Made by a program: the position numbers and the translations under genes. A stretch of 39,964 bases of DNA from a virus. Of this stretch, positions 6,834 through 15,329 are shown piece after piece. Every line of letters starts with the position of its first letter. Position 1 is the first letter of the stretch. The stretch lies in the IMG/VR virus record IMGVR_UViG_3300011013_002204, positions 1-39,964 of that record, one strand, 5' to 3'. The notes under the pieces are model-generated. The model was given only the letters and a program-made list of their open reading frames with translations, made no database searches and was not told the origin of the DNA.

Positions 6834-7271
6834 TTATCTTCCTGTAGAACCAAAACCGTCTGAGCCTCTAGTAGTTAATTTGAGGCCTTCCTCGACGTTT
6901 GTAAGGTTGACTCTTTGCACTGTAGCAATTACACCCTGTGCAATCCTATCACCATTACTGACTTTGAACCTTTCAGTTCCCAGATTTATGAGTATTACTC
7001 TTACCTCCCCTCGATAGTCACTATCTACTGTACCTGGTGAGTTCAGGACCATAATACCTTCTTTTGCTGCTAAGCCTGAACGTGACCTTACTTGAAGTTC
7101 ATAACCAGTAGGGACACTAAAATGCAAACCAGTAGGTATTATAGCTATGTCCCTACTTTCTATAAAGACCGGATTACTTATAAAGGCATGGATATCAAAT
7201 CCAGAGGCTCCTGCTGACTGGTACTTGGGTATCTGAACCTCTGGGTCATCCTTGAATACCTTAATGTCCAT
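6834..7271 (-). CDS. dut: dUTPase (trimeric type)
   Basis: 145 aa, the normal length. All five motifs are present: SAGASGFDI (19-27), RSRSGLA (62-68), PGTVDSDYRGEV (79-90), NGDRIAQGV (106-114) and RGSDGFGSTGR (135-145). It hydrolyses dUTP to dUMP and pyrophosphate, keeping uracil out of DNA and feeding dTMP synthesis. The ribosome site GGAGG lies in the last codons of the preceding tiny gene, and the ATG directly follows that gene's stop, so translation is probably coupled. Confidence 0.96.
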   Translation of the reverse strand: MDIKVFKDDPEVQIPKYQSAGASGFDIHAFISNPVFIESRDIAIIPTGLHFSVPTGYELQVRSRSGLAAKEGIMVLNSPGTVDSDYRGEVRVILINLGTERFKVSNGDRIAQGVIATVQRVNLTNVEEGLKLTTRGSDGFGSTGR

Positions 7272-7361
7272 CTATCCTCCAATTAGGGTTGATATAAGCT
7301 GTGCTAGGGCCAGTACTCCACCTATGACTAATAACACCATCCAGATTAAACACTTAAACAT
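7272..7361 (-). CDS. 29-aa single-pass membrane peptide
   Basis: MFKCLIWMVLLVIGGVLALA..., almost entirely one hydrophobic helix. The ATG directly follows the stop of the preceding tiny gene (TAAATG), and the stop abuts the dut ATG. Its last codons GGA-GGA serve as the dut ribosome site. Function unknown. It could be only a coupling leader, but the hydrophobic pattern looks like a real membrane peptide. Confidence 0.5.
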   Translation of the reverse strand: MFKCLIWMVLLVIGGVLALAQLISTLIGG

Positions 7362-7451
7362 TTACTGTAGGAAACATCCTGCTATAATTCCTACTCCAAC
7401 AGAGGCTAAAACTATCTTAATAGCAAGGTTCCTAATCTGATATATATCCAT
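7362..7451 (-). CDS. 29-aa single-pass membrane peptide
   Basis: MDIYQIRNLAIKIVLASVGVG..., with one hydrophobic helix and a short C-terminus ending GCFLQ. The upstream ribosome site is weak. It is followed without a gap by another 29-aa membrane peptide of similar layout. Function unknown. Confidence 0.45.
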   Translation of the reverse strand: MDIYQIRNLAIKIVLASVGVGIIAGCFLQ

Positions 7452-7452
7452 A

Positions 7453-7641
7453 CTAAGAACTACTCATAAGTGCTTTCTTTAGATAACAGGCTAAGTCTAG
7501 AGCTTCCTCATAGGCATTCTCTAGGGCAGATTTATTATTGTGACAGGCTTCTTCCACTGTTAATCTTGCTCCGTATTTCTTTTCTCCTAACTTAGCTCTT
7601 GAGTCTAAATCTGCTTTTACCATTTCAGTAATGTCTTTCAT
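7453..7641 (-). CDS. Small helical protein resembling phage MazG-like/dATP-dGTP hydrolase-associated proteins
   Basis: 62 aa: DLDSRAKLGEKKYGARLT followed by an acidic helix (ALENAYEEALDLACYLKKAL). The KYG...EEALD pattern is common in short phage proteins related to all-alpha NTP pyrophosphohydrolases, where the E-E-x-x-D helix binds metal. At this length it could be only half of a four-helix unit. It overlaps polB by 4 bp. The role is tentative. Confidence 0.6.
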   Translation of the reverse strand: MKDITEMVKADLDSRAKLGEKKYGARLTVEEACHNNKSALENAYEEALDLACYLKKALMSSS

Positions 7642-9386
7642 GCTAACTTAATAGGTTTAGTAGTTAAACCTATAATCTCTCTATTCTGCAAAGTAGAAGT
7701 ACGAATACTACGCTCCTTATGTATTGACGTTGTTTCTTTACCCCTGATAAGGTCACTGGGTGCAGTTAGTGTACTCCCAGGTGTAACAATTCTTAACTCC
7801 TCTCCATCTAAAAGGCTTGAGAACTGTTTTTCAGTTAACTTATATCCACTAAACCCAGAAGAACGTTGTCTTAAAGTTCCCTCACTATTTATAAAACCAT
7901 AGAACTTTCTCATTATAAAGTATGCACGAAGGGCCCGACCTATCAACTGTAAGTCTCCTGGTAAGTCACCACACTGTAACTGTGCTGTGGTATAAACAGA
8001 ATCTGTATCACAGTAGTATAAGCCTGTAGGGCCTACCTCTTCTTCTGCCTCTATCATTGCTCTATGGTGACGAATCCTTGCTTCTGCTCTTATTCTCATA
8101 GCAACAGCAGGTTTAAGGGTTTTGTTCATATACTTCTTTAAAGAAGAATTCATTAACCTTTCACCCTCAAGATACTGTTCATCAGAATCTATGAATGTCC
8201 ATCCTTCCATAGAACTTAAGGTTTCAAAAGTAGAAATATGCTTAATACGTGTCCTAATAGAATTCTGAGCAAACTTACCTACAAGTTGAACTCCTAATGC
8301 TTTCCACAATCTTGTAAGTTCATAGTTTTCTGCTTCTGTTGCCTGTTGACGAAGTCTTAACATAGTTTGACCAAATTCTTCTAATGCTGGAACTTCATCA
8401 CATTCTAACTGAATTTCAAGTTCTACTTTTACACCCAAACTATGAGCATATTGTAGTTCTTTCATATCCCACCAACCTTCAAACTTACCAACAGGAAACA
8501 GTAATGACGTATCTATATGATAAGGTAAAGGTCCTATGAACCAGTCTTCAGGAACATGAACTTTAGCACGAGCAAGTGTACCACGATTTATGTTCATTTC
8601 CCTTTTGCCTAGGAAACGCATTTCTCCAACAGGAATTTCAGTATTGTAACAACTTACATACATACTCCTAATATCGTATAGCTGTAAATCTTCTCCATAC
8701 CTATTATAGATTTCGTTCCTACCACCATATAATGCACTTCTTATCTGTGAGTGATACTTTTCATTAGAATCTATAGTATCTAGATTATAAAGTGCATCAT
8801 AGATCTTTAATGCTGTTTGACCTAAAGTAGATCCAGGTTCTGTAATATCGAAAGTTTCAAGAAGTTCCTTTACAAATAAAGTGTAAGCACCTGATAATGC
8901 TTTACAGTCCCTTTCTAAGTATGCTCTAAAAACCTGTAATCTATCAGAAGCCATTTCCCATGTGTTAACTGTATCTTTATGATTCCAGTCTAACTTTTTA
9001 TCTATACCAAATGCTTCACAGGCCCTATCTAAACTTGTTCTTAGTAATGGATAAGTATCCCTAAAAGATATTTTTGCTTCAATCCACTTTAAAGAACCTA
9101 AACCTGCAGGCATATCAATAGTTTGTTTATGCCTTATAAGACACTCTAAGATAAACTTGTTATCAAAACTTGTTGAGTTGTGAGCATAAAGAGTTACTTT
9201 ACCATAATAATCTCTTGCATATTCCAGGAACCTCCAAATAACATCATCATCTGGAGATTCCTTCAAAAAATCTTTATAGTTAGTACCATCAAATAGTCCT
9301 ACTGCTATAGGTTCACTCCAACCCAAGGTTTCTATGTCAAAAGTGTGGAGTTCTAGATTTCTTAGAACTTCATCCTTAACCTGCAT
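7638..9386 (-). CDS. Family B DNA polymerase, protein-primed (phi29-like) type
   Basis: 582 aa, close to phi29 polymerase (about 575 aa). Exonuclease motifs: FDIET (16-20), AHNSTSFDNK (68-77) and YLERDCKAL (156-164). The ALYGGRNE element (218-225) is typical of the DNA_pol_B_2 group. Polymerase motif A is LYDIRSMYVSCY (236-247), motif B is WKALGVQLVGKFAQNS (361-376) and motif C is YYCDTDSVYT (457-466). All catalytic carboxylates appear present, so both proofreading and synthesis should work. The relatives are protein-primed and strand-displacing, but the insertions needed for that cannot be judged by eye. A family A polymerase is encoded just upstream, so the division of labour is open. It overlaps the preceding gene by 11 bp. 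Confidence 0.9.
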   Translation of the reverse strand: MQVKDEVLRNLELHTFDIETLGWSEPIAVGLFDGTNYKDFLKESPDDDVIWRFLEYARDYYGKVTLYAHNSTSFDNKFILECLIRHKQTIDMPAGLGSLKWIEAKISFRDTYPLLRTSLDRACEAFGIDKKLDWNHKDTVNTWEMASDRLQVFRAYLERDCKALSGAYTLFVKELLETFDITEPGSTLGQTALKIYDALYNLDTIDSNEKYHSQIRSALYGGRNEIYNRYGEDLQLYDIRSMYVSCYNTEIPVGEMRFLGKREMNINRGTLARAKVHVPEDWFIGPLPYHIDTSLLFPVGKFEGWWDMKELQYAHSLGVKVELEIQLECDEVPALEEFGQTMLRLRQQATEAENYELTRLWKALGVQLVGKFAQNSIRTRIKHISTFETLSSMEGWTFIDSDEQYLEGERLMNSSLKKYMNKTLKPAVAMRIRAEARIRHHRAMIEAEEEVGPTGLYYCDTDSVYTTAQLQCGDLPGDLQLIGRALRAYFIMRKFYGFINSEGTLRQRSSGFSGYKLTEKQFSSLLDGEELRIVTPGSTLTAPSDLIRGKETTSIHKERSIRTSTLQNREIIGLTTKPIKLA

Positions 9387-9975
9387 TAGGCCTAGTTACC
9401 CTTGTGAATCCAACATCACCTGCTTCCCTTACTCCAGGTCCTAAACCTATACCAGATCTTATCCTGACAGAAACAACTAAATTAGTTACTCTAAAAGGGT
9501 TCTGCTGGTTTACATAGGCTCCTGGAGAACCTGTCTGATTCATGTTTATTATAGCTTCTGCTTTATGAGAAAGGGATCGGCCTCTTCCACCTAATTCTAC
9601 TGGATTCTCTCTTCCATCACCCCAAAGCATTGTATCAGGGTCTGCTGACATAGCAGCAGTATACCTCCTATCACTTTCCTGAGCTCTTCTCCCACCAGAA
9701 GTATTTAACCTTACTTGCCATTCAGCAAAGAAATAGTCAAACTCAGAATATCTACTACACTCATAACTTGCTGCTACAAGAAGTTGATCTACATACCTCC
9801 CAAACCTATCAGGCGTCATCCTCATAAGGTCAAAGACTATGTCTACTCCATCACTAGAGGAAAGCTCACCCCTATCAACTTGCCGAGGGGCACCACGTAT
9901 AGCTCCCTCAGTTATTAACTGACGTATGACGGGGTGAACTTGACTTCCTCTAGGGTACCTTTTGGGTACGGTCAT
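9376..9975 (-). CDS. Hypothetical protein between the two DNA polymerase genes
   Basis: 199 aa, not recognised. It is rich in Arg and Gly, with MTPDRFGRYVDQLLVAASY, a low-complexity middle, and a C-terminal half of short hydrophobic strands (FRVTNLVVSVRI). There are no Cys pairs. It overlaps the start of the phi29-like polymerase by 11 bp, the position that the terminal-protein gene often holds in protein-primed phages. That is only an inference from place. It might equally be a virion or DNA-binding protein. Confidence 0.7.
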   Translation of the reverse strand: MTVPKRYPRGSQVHPVIRQLITEGAIRGAPRQVDRGELSSSDGVDIVFDLMRMTPDRFGRYVDQLLVAASYECSRYSEFDYFFAEWQVRLNTSGGRRAQESDRRYTAAMSADPDTMLWGDGRENPVELGGRGRSLSHKAEAIINMNQTGSPGAYVNQQNPFRVTNLVVSVRIRSGIGLGPGVREAGDVGFTRVTRPNAG

Positions 9976-9979
9976 CCTT

Positions 9980-10105
9980 TTAACCTACTATTTGAACTGT
10001 ATTGTATACTACTAGTACGCCCATAATAGCAATTCCTATGAAAAGCAGCACCTTAATCTTCTGCTTTTGCTTATCAGTCATGCTAGGCTTACGAATGTGT
10101 ATCAT
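9980..10105 (-). CDS. 41-aa membrane peptide
   Basis: MIHIRKPSMTDKQKQKIKV followed by one hydrophobic helix (LLFIGIAIMGVLVVY). A basic N-terminus before the helix predicts the C-terminus outside. AGGGGG lies 5 bases before the ATG. It fills the gap between polA and the next gene. Function unknown. Confidence 0.65.
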   Translation of the reverse strand: MIHIRKPSMTDKQKQKIKVLLFIGIAIMGVLVVYNTVQIVG

Positions 10106-10114
10106 ATTCCCCCT

Positions 10115-12523
10115 TTAGACATCTATATCCATCTTACCCCAGGTTTTCCCCACTTTACCATCAACTTTAAAGGGCACAAGATTACCTGTTAGTTCTTCAG
10201 CATACCTTTGCATCTCCTCCTTAATAAATCCTACATTCTCTAGGGCCCCTTCTTTAAGGTCGAAGACGATGGAGTCATGAACGGGGAACAGTGGGGTTGC
10301 TCCTGTCTGCTCCATCAGAGAATACATATGAAGCATACAGTATAGATTTATATCTGAACCCATTGACTGTATGCCAAAGTTACCTGCCTGACGGTAGATT
10401 TCGTTTACGTTTTCTTTAGTAAGTAATGGGAAACGTCTTCTACGTCCAAAATAGGAAACTAATTCACCACGCTTATGAATCTGATTCCTTACCTTTTGAT
10501 GATAGGGATCCAAGTCAGGGAAAAACTCTTTAATAGTTTGTATTAACTCAACTGCTGACTCTTCATCTAATCTTAAACCTGCCTTAAATGATTCAAGACC
10601 CCTTCCATACATTTTTCCAAATACAGCTGCTTTTGCAGGACCCCTTTCTATCATTCGACCTGCACGTTGAGATGCTTCATTAGCAACAATAGAATGAATA
10701 TCTGTACCTTTTCTTAGTAAATCCCTATTATACTCATCTTCTGCTAGAATAGCATAACATCTTAATTCCATACCTGAAAAGTCAACATCTAAAATGTGAC
10801 CACCAGGATCTGTAGGAACATAGATATTCTTAATACCACCTCTTTTAGTGATATTCATTATAGAAGGATCTTGAGTAGAAATTCTTCCTGTAACTGTACC
10901 ATGAAGTTTTGTGAAAGGATGAACTCTTAAATCAGGACCTACAAATCTTGCAAGACCTCTTAAATAAGTACCCTGTAACTTTTTGAACTCCCTTGCTTCG
11001 ATAATCATCCTGATGCCTTCAATATCCAGAAAATGACTCATCCATTTCTTTGAACTAGTCATACCATACTGACGTGAAGGTTCTAATTTTAGATCTTCAT
11101 ACATATACTGTTTTACATCAGCAGGAGATGTAGGACTTAAAGGCCAACCAACTTCTTGATGAATCTGGTATTCTAAATCATCATACTCTTTATCAAAGTA
11201 GTCATCTAAGGTCATTATTTCCTTAATGTCTACTTTAATACCTCTATGCCTAATATCGTTAAACATATTAGTACAAGGCATTAGTAACTTTGCAAAGGTA
11301 CCATTACCATGTTCAGAAACAGATTCTTCAAAAATCTTTTTCAACTGATAAGTATAACAGACGTCACGGGCAGCATAAGGATAAAGTATATGATCTGGTA
11401 TATTATCATAGGATGCCTTCTTATTGGGTAAGTAAACTTTTAATGCTTCTTCCCAATCAGGAGCACCTAAATACTTTGCTGCTAATACCTTCAAACCATG
11501 TGCAAACTCCCTCTCATCAATTAGAAAGTGTGCCAACATAGTATCATAAGATATTACTGGATCAAATCCTTCCTGTTTAAGGAATCCACAGTCAAAGTGA
11601 CCATTATGATATATACCAGGTTTAGTATTTATAAGATGATGTACTCCAGGATGGTGAATTATATTATAAGGAAATATATAACCAACCTTTTCATCCGCAG
11701 AAACTGCAATACATCTAATTTTATCTGGATTTGCTCCATAAGGGAAAAATCCATCTGTAGTTGTTTCAAGGTCAACTACTATTTCAGAAGCCTGGTCTAG
11801 AGAATCAAGAACACTTACTATATTCGATTCATCTACTATTACTGTAATAGGATCAGAAGCAGCCCTATACTTACCTTGTGCATATAAAGCACTTACATCA
11901 AAGTTATGCTTAAGATCAGGAAACCTATCTGCTTCATGTAATACAGCAGCAGGCTGCATTGAAGGTACTATTACTGATTTAGGACTTATGTCACTTAAAT
12001 CCCCAATAGGCCCTGCAGGAAATGGAAGTGAATTTTCTGCTTCAGGAATAACACGTTGTTCCATTAAGGGTTTAAGTTCTCTGTTAGTCCTAAGAACTCT
12101 ACCCATAACAGACATTATACCAACATCGTGTCCTAAGAACTCCTGAGTTGGTACATTACCCAAAGGCATAATAACTTCAGGTGTGAAATGTTCTATTTCT
12201 GCCTTTAATCTAGGACGACAACACTGTGCTGCTCTACGAACCTGACTTTCTGTTGCTTCAGGAGGATAGTAACAAGAAAAGGTATTTGTTATATAGTAGT
12301 TGTCAAATCCTGCTGCTTCAGTTGTCTGCCTACCTAACTGACCTGAGGGCCCTGTCATAGGAGTCTTTTGCCTTAATTCTTCCTTAGCAGGAGATATACC
12401 TACTAACATTAAGGGTAAATCTCCCTGAGGTTCCTCACCTACAAGCACACCAGGAACACATCCTAACTTCTTCTTAGACTCCCTTAAAGGGCACTCTTCA
12501 CACTTACAAAGGTCCTCAAACAT
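10115..12523 (-). CDS. polA: Family A DNA polymerase with N-terminal uracil-DNA-glycosylase-like domain
   Basis: 802 aa in three domains. Residues 1-215 resemble family 4 UDG: C8xxC11 and C84-x16-C101 fit its 4Fe-4S ligands, and VGISPAKEEL (41-50) stands for the GEAPG loop. The usual His-Pro motif reads SMQPAAVL (188-195), with Gln in place of His. Residues 245-390 are a DEDDy exonuclease: DLETT (251), HNGHFD (306) and YAARDV (382; D387). Residues 400-802 are the polymerase: motif A LDVDFSGMELR (D581), O-helix R627/K631/F635/Y639, and motif C FPVHDS (H749, D750). UDG-PolA fusions are known in other phages. It should be a proofreading replicative or repair enzyme. The UDG part may only sense uracil or modified bases, given the substitution. 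Confidence 0.95.
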   Translation of the reverse strand: MFEDLCKCEECPLRESKKKLGCVPGVLVGEEPQGDLPLMLVGISPAKEELRQKTPMTGPSGQLGRQTTEAAGFDNYYITNTFSCYYPPEATESQVRRAAQCCRPRLKAEIEHFTPEVIMPLGNVPTQEFLGHDVGIMSVMGRVLRTNRELKPLMEQRVIPEAENSLPFPAGPIGDLSDISPKSVIVPSMQPAAVLHEADRFPDLKHNFDVSALYAQGKYRAASDPITVIVDESNIVSVLDSLDQASEIVVDLETTTDGFFPYGANPDKIRCIAVSADEKVGYIFPYNIIHHPGVHHLINTKPGIYHNGHFDCGFLKQEGFDPVISYDTMLAHFLIDEREFAHGLKVLAAKYLGAPDWEEALKVYLPNKKASYDNIPDHILYPYAARDVCYTYQLKKIFEESVSEHGNGTFAKLLMPCTNMFNDIRHRGIKVDIKEIMTLDDYFDKEYDDLEYQIHQEVGWPLSPTSPADVKQYMYEDLKLEPSRQYGMTSSKKWMSHFLDIEGIRMIIEAREFKKLQGTYLRGLARFVGPDLRVHPFTKLHGTVTGRISTQDPSIMNITKRGGIKNIYVPTDPGGHILDVDFSGMELRCYAILAEDEYNRDLLRKGTDIHSIVANEASQRAGRMIERGPAKAAVFGKMYGRGLESFKAGLRLDEESAVELIQTIKEFFPDLDPYHQKVRNQIHKRGELVSYFGRRRRFPLLTKENVNEIYRQAGNFGIQSMGSDINLYCMLHMYSLMEQTGATPLFPVHDSIVFDLKEGALENVGFIKEEMQRYAEELTGNLVPFKVDGKVGKTWGKMDIDV

Positions 12524-13303
12524 TTAACTATAAACTCCTAAGTATGATTCTAGGTTCTCTAAAATCAGTTCAGGAATATCCTCATCTAAGTAATCTAAAG
12601 GATCTGGAGCAGGTCTAATTTTACCTTCAGTATTTAACTTCTTTTCTGAATAGGCTAATCTACTAGGCATAGTGGACCAGCCTCCTTCAACTATTCCAGT
12701 ATCTATACTACCAACAGACTCCTGTAACTGAATAGAAGCAACTTCTCTCATACTGTCAAATACTTCTACCATGTATAGAGGTGTATCTAAACCATTAGGC
12801 TGATATATATCAGTAATAAACTTATGTCTAGGAACTACCTTCTCCATAGATGAAGGAAGGCCAAAACCCACTATTCTGTACTTATCCATAAGGGATTCAT
12901 ACTTCTCTAAACACTGATTAAGTTGTTCTTCATTAATACCCTGTATCATACCTATTACTGGAACATTACCTAACTGATAGTTCAGGAACTTTAAGGTATT
13001 CTCTGCTGCATCTAAAGTTCTGGATGAGTGTAAATCTGAATCAGGTAATATAACTGCTGTGGGCTTAATGTACTCAATAGAAGCCCTAAGTATAACTATT
13101 TTACCAATACCATCAATGAATCTAGGGGCTTTATGGGAATAGTCAAGTATGACTGTTTCACCTTTTCTAGACCTAGCTCTATAGAAATCTCTATAAGGTT
13201 TATACTGATGGACTAAATCAGAAAAACAGACATGAAAACCTGGATTGAATACTTTATCTATTCTAGATAATAACTTAATTGGGGTTATAATAGCACTTTC
13301 CAT
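12524..13303 (-). CDS. dpdA: TGT/DpdA-like protein, copy 1
   Basis: 259 aa. The pattern fits the phage DpdA branch of the tRNA-guanine transglycosylase TIM barrel: ETVILDYSHKAPRF near residue 49, PTAVILPDSD near 83, VPVIGMIQGINEEQ near 115 and RIVGFGLPSS near 144. DpdA proteins exchange guanine in DNA for preQ0 or a derivative. The gene starts 1 bp after an HNH gene and abuts polA. A second, divergent copy lies at 17871-18704 in the same block as all preQ genes. Catalytic Asp and metal-ligand assignments are not certain by eye, so this copy could have changed function. A structure search would settle it. Confidence 0.6.
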   Translation of the reverse strand: MESAIITPIKLLSRIDKVFNPGFHVCFSDLVHQYKPYRDFYRARSRKGETVILDYSHKAPRFIDGIGKIVILRASIEYIKPTAVILPDSDLHSSRTLDAAENTLKFLNYQLGNVPVIGMIQGINEEQLNQCLEKYESLMDKYRIVGFGLPSSMEKVVPRHKFITDIYQPNGLDTPLYMVEVFDSMREVASIQLQESVGSIDTGIVEGGWSTMPSRLAYSEKKLNTEGKIRPAPDPLDYLDEDIPELILENLESYLGVYS

Positions 13304-13304
13304 A

Positions 13305-13808
13305 CTACTTTAATCCCTGGTACTTGCGTGTAATATTATCAATGGAGTATTCCCTATAATCTATAGAATACTTTCTATCGTTACGAATCTGCATAGTATA
13401 AGATTTACTATTCAGATGTTTTAACCATTCTTGTTCGTCTACCTCATTTACTCTAATGAAGTGATACTTCAAGTCATCTAAATACTTAGCAGGAATTTTA
13501 CCTTTCCTGACTTCAGTTTGGGTCCTAAAGAAGTGAATGGTGTTATGACAGTCTTCACAGAGACTCATTAGGGAGACTAGGAACTGTGAGCGTTTCTTTT
13601 CATTAAAGCCCCAGTTCTCATGACAGTGAAGTACCTTAAAAGTCTGAAAACAGATTTCACATCTATTACCAGCTCTAGAGTAGACTTCCCGTCTTAGTTT
13701 GTCCCATATATCTTTGTAAAGTAGATGAGCTAAGTTATCTCCCCAGTTATTCCTAGGAGTAGGTTGAACCCTTAACTTCAGTCTTTCCCATTCAGGCTTC
13801 CTTGGCAC
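13305..13808 (-). CDS. HNH endonuclease-like protein
   Basis: 167 aa. A treble-clef zinc site is formed by CEIC (52-55) and CEDCHNTIH (84-92), with the HCHENWGF strand between them as the first His of the HNH fold. It lies between the queE and dpdA-like genes in one operon. HNH proteins in phages are homing enzymes, nicking partners of packaging, or host DNA nucleases. Nothing shows which applies here. No intron-like interruption is visible nearby. Confidence 0.75.
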   Translation of the reverse strand: MPRKPEWERLKLRVQPTPRNNWGDNLAHLLYKDIWDKLRREVYSRAGNRCEICFQTFKVLHCHENWGFNEKKRSQFLVSLMSLCEDCHNTIHFFRTQTEVRKGKIPAKYLDDLKYHFIRVNEVDEQEWLKHLNSKSYTMQIRNDRKYSIDYREYSIDNITRKYQGLK

Positions 13809-14552
13809 TTAGACACCTCTCTTGGCACCCCAAATGTACTTATGTGTTTGTAGATTTAGTTTGTACTGATACTTCTTACAGAATTCAGCACATCTTTGTA
13901 ACCATTCATTTTCAGTAGTTCCCTTAATAGGATTCCAAGGAGAAATTAGCACAGTACCTCTAAAATAGTTATCAGCTAATCTAGCTTCTACAAAATTAAG
14001 ATCCCTTTCAGTTTTAACTACGCACTTAAGCTGATCTTGATGCCTAAAAGAACTAAAATCACTATATACAGGTTCTTTATTAGCCTTAGCACTAGGACAT
14101 TTAAGATCAACGACCCAACTTTCCACATACTCATTTAAGTCAAAGGGCACAGGAACTAGGCCTGAAGTCTCAACTTCAATATTATAGTTTTGCTCATGTA
14201 GTTTCCTAACTAATCCAGAAAAGGCTTCAGGCTGTTCTAGAGGTTCCCCACCTGTAATACAGATCCAAGGCTTCTTTATAGAACTAGAGTTCTTAGTGTT
14301 ATGAAACTTACTAACTGTGTCTAGAACTTCTTGAAAGCTATGATACTGTTCAGTGTCATGTTTCCAAGTATACTTTGTATCACACCAGGTACAACCTAAT
14401 GTACAGCCTTGAAATCTAACAAAGACTGTAGGTTCACCTGTATAGTTACCTTCACCTTGAACTGAATAGAAGATCTCTGATATATTTACTACTGGATTAA
14501 GTATTTCCCCGTTTTCCTTATCAGTAGTTACCGGAATTTTAGAAGATTGCAA
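13809..14552 (-). CDS. queE: 7-carboxy-7-deazaguanine synthase, radical SAM
   Basis: 247 aa. SEIFYSVQGEGNYTGEP leads to the radical SAM triplet C50-x3-C54-x2-C57 (CTLGCTWC), followed by the GGEP motif (ITGGEPLEQ) and a DLKCPSAK segment typical of QueE. It converts 6-carboxy-tetrahydropterin to 7-carboxy-7-deazaguanine with SAM and a 4Fe-4S cluster, the third step of preQ0 synthesis. The start overlaps the preceding gene by 14 bp. With FolE, QueD, QueC and QueF in the same block the pathway is complete. Confidence 0.95.
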   Translation of the reverse strand: MQSSKIPVTTDKENGEILNPVVNISEIFYSVQGEGNYTGEPTVFVRFQGCTLGCTWCDTKYTWKHDTEQYHSFQEVLDTVSKFHNTKNSSSIKKPWICITGGEPLEQPEAFSGLVRKLHEQNYNIEVETSGLVPVPFDLNEYVESWVVDLKCPSAKANKEPVYSDFSSFRHQDQLKCVVKTERDLNFVEARLADNYFRGTVLISPWNPIKGTTENEWLQRCAEFCKKYQYKLNLQTHKYIWGAKRGV

Positions 14553-14829
14553 AGTAAATAAGTGCTCCTATTAAAAAGCATATAATGCCTGTAGTGCTTA
14601 ATCTTGCCCAACGAGGCCAGTTTGGTAATGTATCCGCTATAATGTTCCCAGTTAACTTTCTAGTACTAACTTTCTTCTCTTTTACTTTACCTAGTTTCTG
14701 ATGGTACCAGTCAAAAGTAACCCAGGACTCAAATAGTTTCCATTCCGTCTTACACTTAGAACAGATTCTCTTTGTTATCTGTCCATCACAGCCTTTATGT
14801 AAGATACGATAGTTACTCAGAAGAGACAA
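14539..14829 (-). CDS. Zinc-knuckle membrane protein, TTG start
   Basis: 96 aa from TTG 14829. That start is preferred because GGGAGG stands eight bases upstream and it gives a 17-bp overlap with queD. An ATG at 14883 would overlap by 71 bp. It has ICSKCK near the N-terminus, a basic middle and one C-terminal hydrophobic helix (GIICFLIGALIYFAIF). Probably membrane-anchored; function unknown. Confidence 0.65.
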   Translation of the reverse strand: MSLLSNYRILHKGCDGQITKRICSKCKTEWKLFESWVTFDWYHQKLGKVKEKKVSTRKLTGNIIADTLPNWPRWARLSTTGIICFLIGALIYFAIF

Positions 14830-15319
14830 ATTCAAAGCCTCCCATAGACTGTACTGGAATATTAAAGTAGTTAGAGGAGTCATCTATAACAGCACAAGCT
14901 TTAGTAGTTTCCCAGAATGTTACTTCTACATTCCCTTCAACTAAATCTAGGTAGACTCCATACTCATCCATTACCTTAGCATGAATCCATCCACCTAGTA
15001 GTTCTGCTGTAGGAGGCATATCTATAACTACTAGAGAGTCTGAATCCCCACACTCAACTAAAGCATTTATAACTGGGTCTCCTACTTCTAGTATAGTATG
15101 GTGGTCTAAAGTACTATTTAGCCACTTACCTATACCATCATCTAGATCCCCAAAGTCCATAACCATACCATTATCAGGTCTACTTTCATCTTTAATTACA
15201 GGACCTTCTATAGATATCCTAATCCTGGCGTTATGACCATGTAGACGGGCACATTTACCCTTATGATTCAGAAGTCTATGTGCATAACATACTTCGTATT
15301 CTTTTTCTATTCTGGCCAT
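14813..15319 (-). CDS. queD: 6-carboxy-5,6,7,8-tetrahydropterin synthase
   Basis: 168 aa. Zinc ligands are in CYAHRL (H14) and LHGHN (H27, H29), with catalytic Cys C23 in KGKCARLHGHN. GMVMDFGDL (51-59), LDHHTIL (71-77), PTAE and VTFWETTKACAVI complete the T-fold family signature. It makes 6-carboxy-tetrahydropterin from dihydroneopterin triphosphate, the step after FolE. It ends inside the membrane-protein gene before queE. Confidence 0.95.
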   Translation of the reverse strand: MARIEKEYEVCYAHRLLNHKGKCARLHGHNARIRISIEGPVIKDESRPDNGMVMDFGDLDDGIGKWLNSTLDHHTILEVGDPVINALVECGDSDSLVVIDMPPTAELLGGWIHAKVMDEYGVYLDLVEGNVEVTFWETTKACAVIDDSSNYFNIPVQSMGGFEFVSSE

Positions 15320-15329
15320 ACCTTACTCC

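Noticed and set aside
11290-11800. Plus-strand frames inside the PolA gene
   Set aside because: Antisense to conserved exonuclease and polymerase sequence, with no family resemblance.
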